Below are positions 61,768-64,000 of a DNA stretch of 64,000 nt, piece after piece. Origin of the DNA: Gelidibacter gilvus (GTDB lineage: Bacteria; Bacteroidota; Bacteroidia; Flavobacteriales; Flavobacteriaceae); NCBI RefSeq assembly GCF_004115975.1, contig NZ_SDDZ01000014.1, positions 1 through 64,000 on the forward strand, read 5' to 3'. The position numbers were made by a program, and so were the translations under genes. Numbering within the stretch: the stretch's first letter is position 1; the number at the start of each line of letters is the position of its first letter. The notes under the pieces were generated by a model, which did not search any database, was not told where the DNA came from, and saw nothing but the letters and a program-made list of their open reading frames with translations.

Positions 61768-62732
61768 TAGATGATGCCTTCTTTGATAAGGTCCTGAATA
61801 TGCACTACACCCGCATATTTACCTTCATGTTCAACCAAAAGTTGGGTAATTTTATTGTTTTCCATAAGCTCCATGGCAGCTACGGCCATGGCATTTTCAT
61901 CAATGAGTTTAGGGTTGGAGCTCATGATATCTTTTGCAGTCAGGTGAATGAACGAATCGCTCTTGGTAAGCATTCGTCTTAAATCGCCATCAGTAATGAT
62001 TCCCATAATCTTTCCATCTTCTACAACAGCGGTCACGCCCAACATTTTTTCAGAAATTTCAACAATGACCTGTTTCACATTGGTATCCAAACCTACTTGT
62101 GGTTTGTGGTTAACGGAGGAGAGATCGCTCACTCGCAAATAGAGGCGTTTGCCCAAGGCACCACCGGGATGGTATTTGGCAAAATCCTTACTGGAAAACC
62201 CTCTTAATTCGACCAGACAAATCGCAAGTGCATCCCCCATAACCAATTGTGCGGTAGTGCTGGTTGTGGGCGCTAAGTTATTAGGGCAGGCTTCCTGCTC
62301 TACAAACGTGTTTAAAACATAATCTGCTTGTTGTCCTAAATAGGAGGTTATGTTTCCTGTTATGGCAATCATTTTGTTATTTGAGCTTTTCAATAGAGGA
62401 ATCAAAACCTTGATTTCTGGGGTGTTTCCGCTTTTGGAGATGCAAATCACCACATCATCCTGTAGAACAAGTCCTAAATCGCCATGAATGGCATCCGCGG
62501 CATGCATAAAAACAGCTGGAGTACCTGTGGAGTTTAATGTGGCTACGATTTTATTGGCAATAATGGCACTTTTTCCTATGCCTGTAATAATCACCCGTCC
62601 TTTCGAGTTGTAAATAAGTTCTACAGCATCGGCAAAGTCTTCCGTCAATAAATTGACCAGATTGGCGATTGCCGAACTCTCTAAGTCAATGGTTTTTTTT
62701 GCAGTGCTTAGGATAGAATTTTTAATATTCAA
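61767..62732 (-). CDS. KpsF/GutQ-family arabinose-5-phosphate isomerase, 321 aa
   Basis: An N-terminal SIS domain (GRVIITGIGKSAIIANKIVA, HGDLGLVLQDDVVICISKSG) is followed by two CBS domains (about 200-321, VVEDGKIMGIITDGDLRRML). This matches KdsD/KpsF, which interconverts ribulose-5-P and arabinose-5-P for Kdo of the LPS inner core. The start is TTG at 62732: an in-frame stop lies just upstream and there is no close ATG. It heads the minus-strand run to lptB. Confidence 0.92.
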   Translation of the reverse strand: MNIKNSILSTAKKTIDLESSAIANLVNLLTEDFADAVELIYNSKGRVIITGIGKSAIIANKIVATLNSTGTPAVFMHAADAIHGDLGLVLQDDVVICISKSGNTPEIKVLIPLLKSSNNKMIAITGNITSYLGQQADYVLNTFVEQEACPNNLAPTTSTTAQLVMGDALAICLVELRGFSSKDFAKYHPGGALGKRLYLRVSDLSSVNHKPQVGLDTNVKQVIVEISEKMLGVTAVVEDGKIMGIITDGDLRRMLTKSDSFIHLTAKDIMSSNPKLIDENAMAVAAMELMENNKITQLLVEHEGKYAGVVHIQDLIKEGII

Positions 62733-62820
62733 AATTTAATGATTTTTGGGTTTGATGCATCTAAAGAATTTTAGTATCTTTAATCCAATGCAAATGTATA
62801 TAAAATACTAATAGGGATTA

Positions 62821-64000
62821 ATGAGTAAAGAAGAAATTGACTTACATGCAGCACTAAAAAAATACTTTGGATTTTCCAAATTCAAAGGTCTTCAGGAAAG
62901 CGTTATTAAGAGTTTAGTTAGAGGAGACGATACTTTTGTTATTATGCCAACAGGAGGAGGAAAATCGATGTGCTATCAATTGCCGGCATTGATAAAAGAA
63001 GGCACCGCAATTATAGTATCACCTTTAATTGCATTAATGAAAAATCAGGTTGATGCCATTAGAGCTGTATCTCAACATGAGGGTGTTGCCCATGTGTTGA
63101 ATTCATCATTGAACAAAACCGAAATCAAACAGGTTAAGGAGGACATTAAAAGTGGGATTACAAAACTGCTTTACGTGGCTCCAGAATCATTGACCAAGGA
63201 AGAGAACGTTGAGTTTTTAAGGTCGGTGACCATTTCGTTTATGGCTGTAGATGAGGCACATTGTATTAGTGAGTGGGGACATGATTTTAGACCCGAATAT
63301 AGAAATCTCAGACATATCATAAAGCGTATCGGTGACAATATTCCCATCATTGGGCTGACTGCCACTGCCACGCCCAAGGTTCAGGAAGACATTCTTAAAA
63401 GTTTGGACATTACTGGAGCCAATACATTTAAAGCGTCGTTTAATAGACCGAATCTTTACTATGAGGTCCGCCCAAAAACAAAAAATGTAGATTCTGATAT
63501 TATCAGATTTGTGAAACAAAATGATGGAAAGTCAGGAATCATCTATTGTTTGAGTCGCAAACGTGTTGAAGAATTGGCTCAGGTGCTGCAAGTTAACGGG
63601 ATTAAGGCTGTGCCTTATCACGCCGGATTGGATGCGAAAACCCGAGTCAGGCATCAGGATATGTTCTTGATGGAAGATGTGGATGTGGTGGTTGCCACTA
63701 TTGCATTTGGAATGGGCATCGATAAACCGGACGTTCGTTTTGTGATCCATCATGATATTCCTAAAAGTATAGAAAGTTATTATCAAGAAACAGGTCGTGC
63801 GGGACGTGATGGTGGCGAAGGTCATTGTTTGGCCTTTTATGCCTATAAAGATATTGAGAAACTAGAGAAGTTCATGGCTGGTAAACCGGTTGCAGAACAA
63901 GAGATTGGACACGCTTTACTTCAGGAAGTAGTTGCTTTTGCCGAAAGCTCTATGTCGAGAAGAAAATTTATTCTTCATTATTTCGGGGAAGAGTTTGACA
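62821..64000 (+). CDS. recQ: ATP-dependent DNA helicase RecQ, 5' part (393 codons in window)
   Basis: An SF2 helicase of the RecQ family. The Q-motif/GLQESVIKSL segment is at about 23-32, Walker A MPTGGGKSM at 42-50, DEAH box DEAHCISEWGHDFRPEY near 145, TATATPKV near 180, and helicase C-terminal motifs IIYCLSRKRVEELAQVL and YYQETGRAGRDG. The zinc-binding, HRDC and any downstream parts lie beyond the window edge. It is divergent from the kdsD-like gene with only 88 bp between the starts. TATCTTTA near 62775 is a plausible -7 element. Confidence 0.95.
   Translation, partial: MSKEEIDLHAALKKYFGFSKFKGLQESVIKSLVRGDDTFVIMPTGGGKSMCYQLPALIKEGTAIIVSPLIALMKNQVDAIRAVSQHEGVAHVLNSSLNKTEIKQVKEDIKSGITKLLYVAPESLTKEENVEFLRSVTISFMAVDEAHCISEWGHDFRPEYRNLRHIIKRIGDNIPIIGLTATATPKVQEDILKSLDITGANTFKASFNRPNLYYEVRPKTKNVDSDIIRFVKQNDGKSGIIYCLSRKRVEELAQVLQVNGIKAVPYHAGLDAKTRVRHQDMFLMEDVDVVVATIAFGMGIDKPDVRFVIHHDIPKSIESYYQETGRAGRDGGEGHCLAFYAYKDIEKLEKFMAGKPVAEQEIGHALLQEVVAFAESSMSRRKFILHYFGEEFD

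Overview
The window looks like chromosome of a low-GC marine-type Flavobacteriaceae (Bacteroidota). The support is a SusC/SusD pair, a PorV2-like outer-membrane protein, a DUF6520-type small exported protein, Bacteroidota -7 promoter elements (TAnnTTTG), little use of Shine-Dalgarno sites, and a neighbourhood of lnt, pssA, lptB, tatC, kdsD-like and recQ genes. I saw no rRNA, tRNA, CRISPR array, transposase or prophage genes.

Layout. Positions 1-5 kb are repeat-rich, with a 71-bp tandem array, a 249-aa protein of unknown function, a small HTH-like protein and a coupled STAS-like/AraC-PAS pair. 5.0-6.8 kb holds a MauE/DoxX-like membrane protein and a Cys-rich exported protein. 6.9-14.5 kb (minus strand) is a SusC-SusD-amidohydrolase uptake operon. 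15.0-18.3 kb holds two tandem XRE regulators, a startless gene fragment and a Fic protein, with hairpin repeats between them. 19.3-52.2 kb (all plus strand) is one large surface-glycan locus. 53.5-64 kb is mostly housekeeping envelope functions.

The glycan locus encodes a nucleotide-sugar SDR enzyme, two FkbM methyltransferases, a Wzm/Wzt ABC exporter, about a dozen glycosyltransferases, a pyruvyltransferase, a GT10 fucosyltransferase-like enzyme and a neuB-neuC-neuA set for a nonulosonic (sialic-type) acid. It also has a divergent GT-B-like protein beside neuA, a NodB-like deacetylase coupled to a FemAB-like and a GNAT-like acyltransferase, an O-antigen ligase/polymerase-type membrane protein and a WcaJ-type initiating phosphoglycosyltransferase. 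The likely sequence is initiation on undecaprenyl phosphate, assembly and decoration in the cytoplasm, ABC export, and ligation in the periplasm.

The most unusual non-coding content is a dense set of dispersed repeats. They include perfect hairpins, one with a compensatory base pair, GC-rich palindromes, and C-poor GATT-rich tracts. The tracts start at or inside the stop-codon region of several genes and follow the coding strand. They split the glycan locus into modules, separate wzm from wzt, form the C-terminal codons of at least one glycosyltransferase, and place direct and inverted repeats around wcaJ and lnt.

All calls come from reading motifs, gene order and composition by eye. No database search was run.
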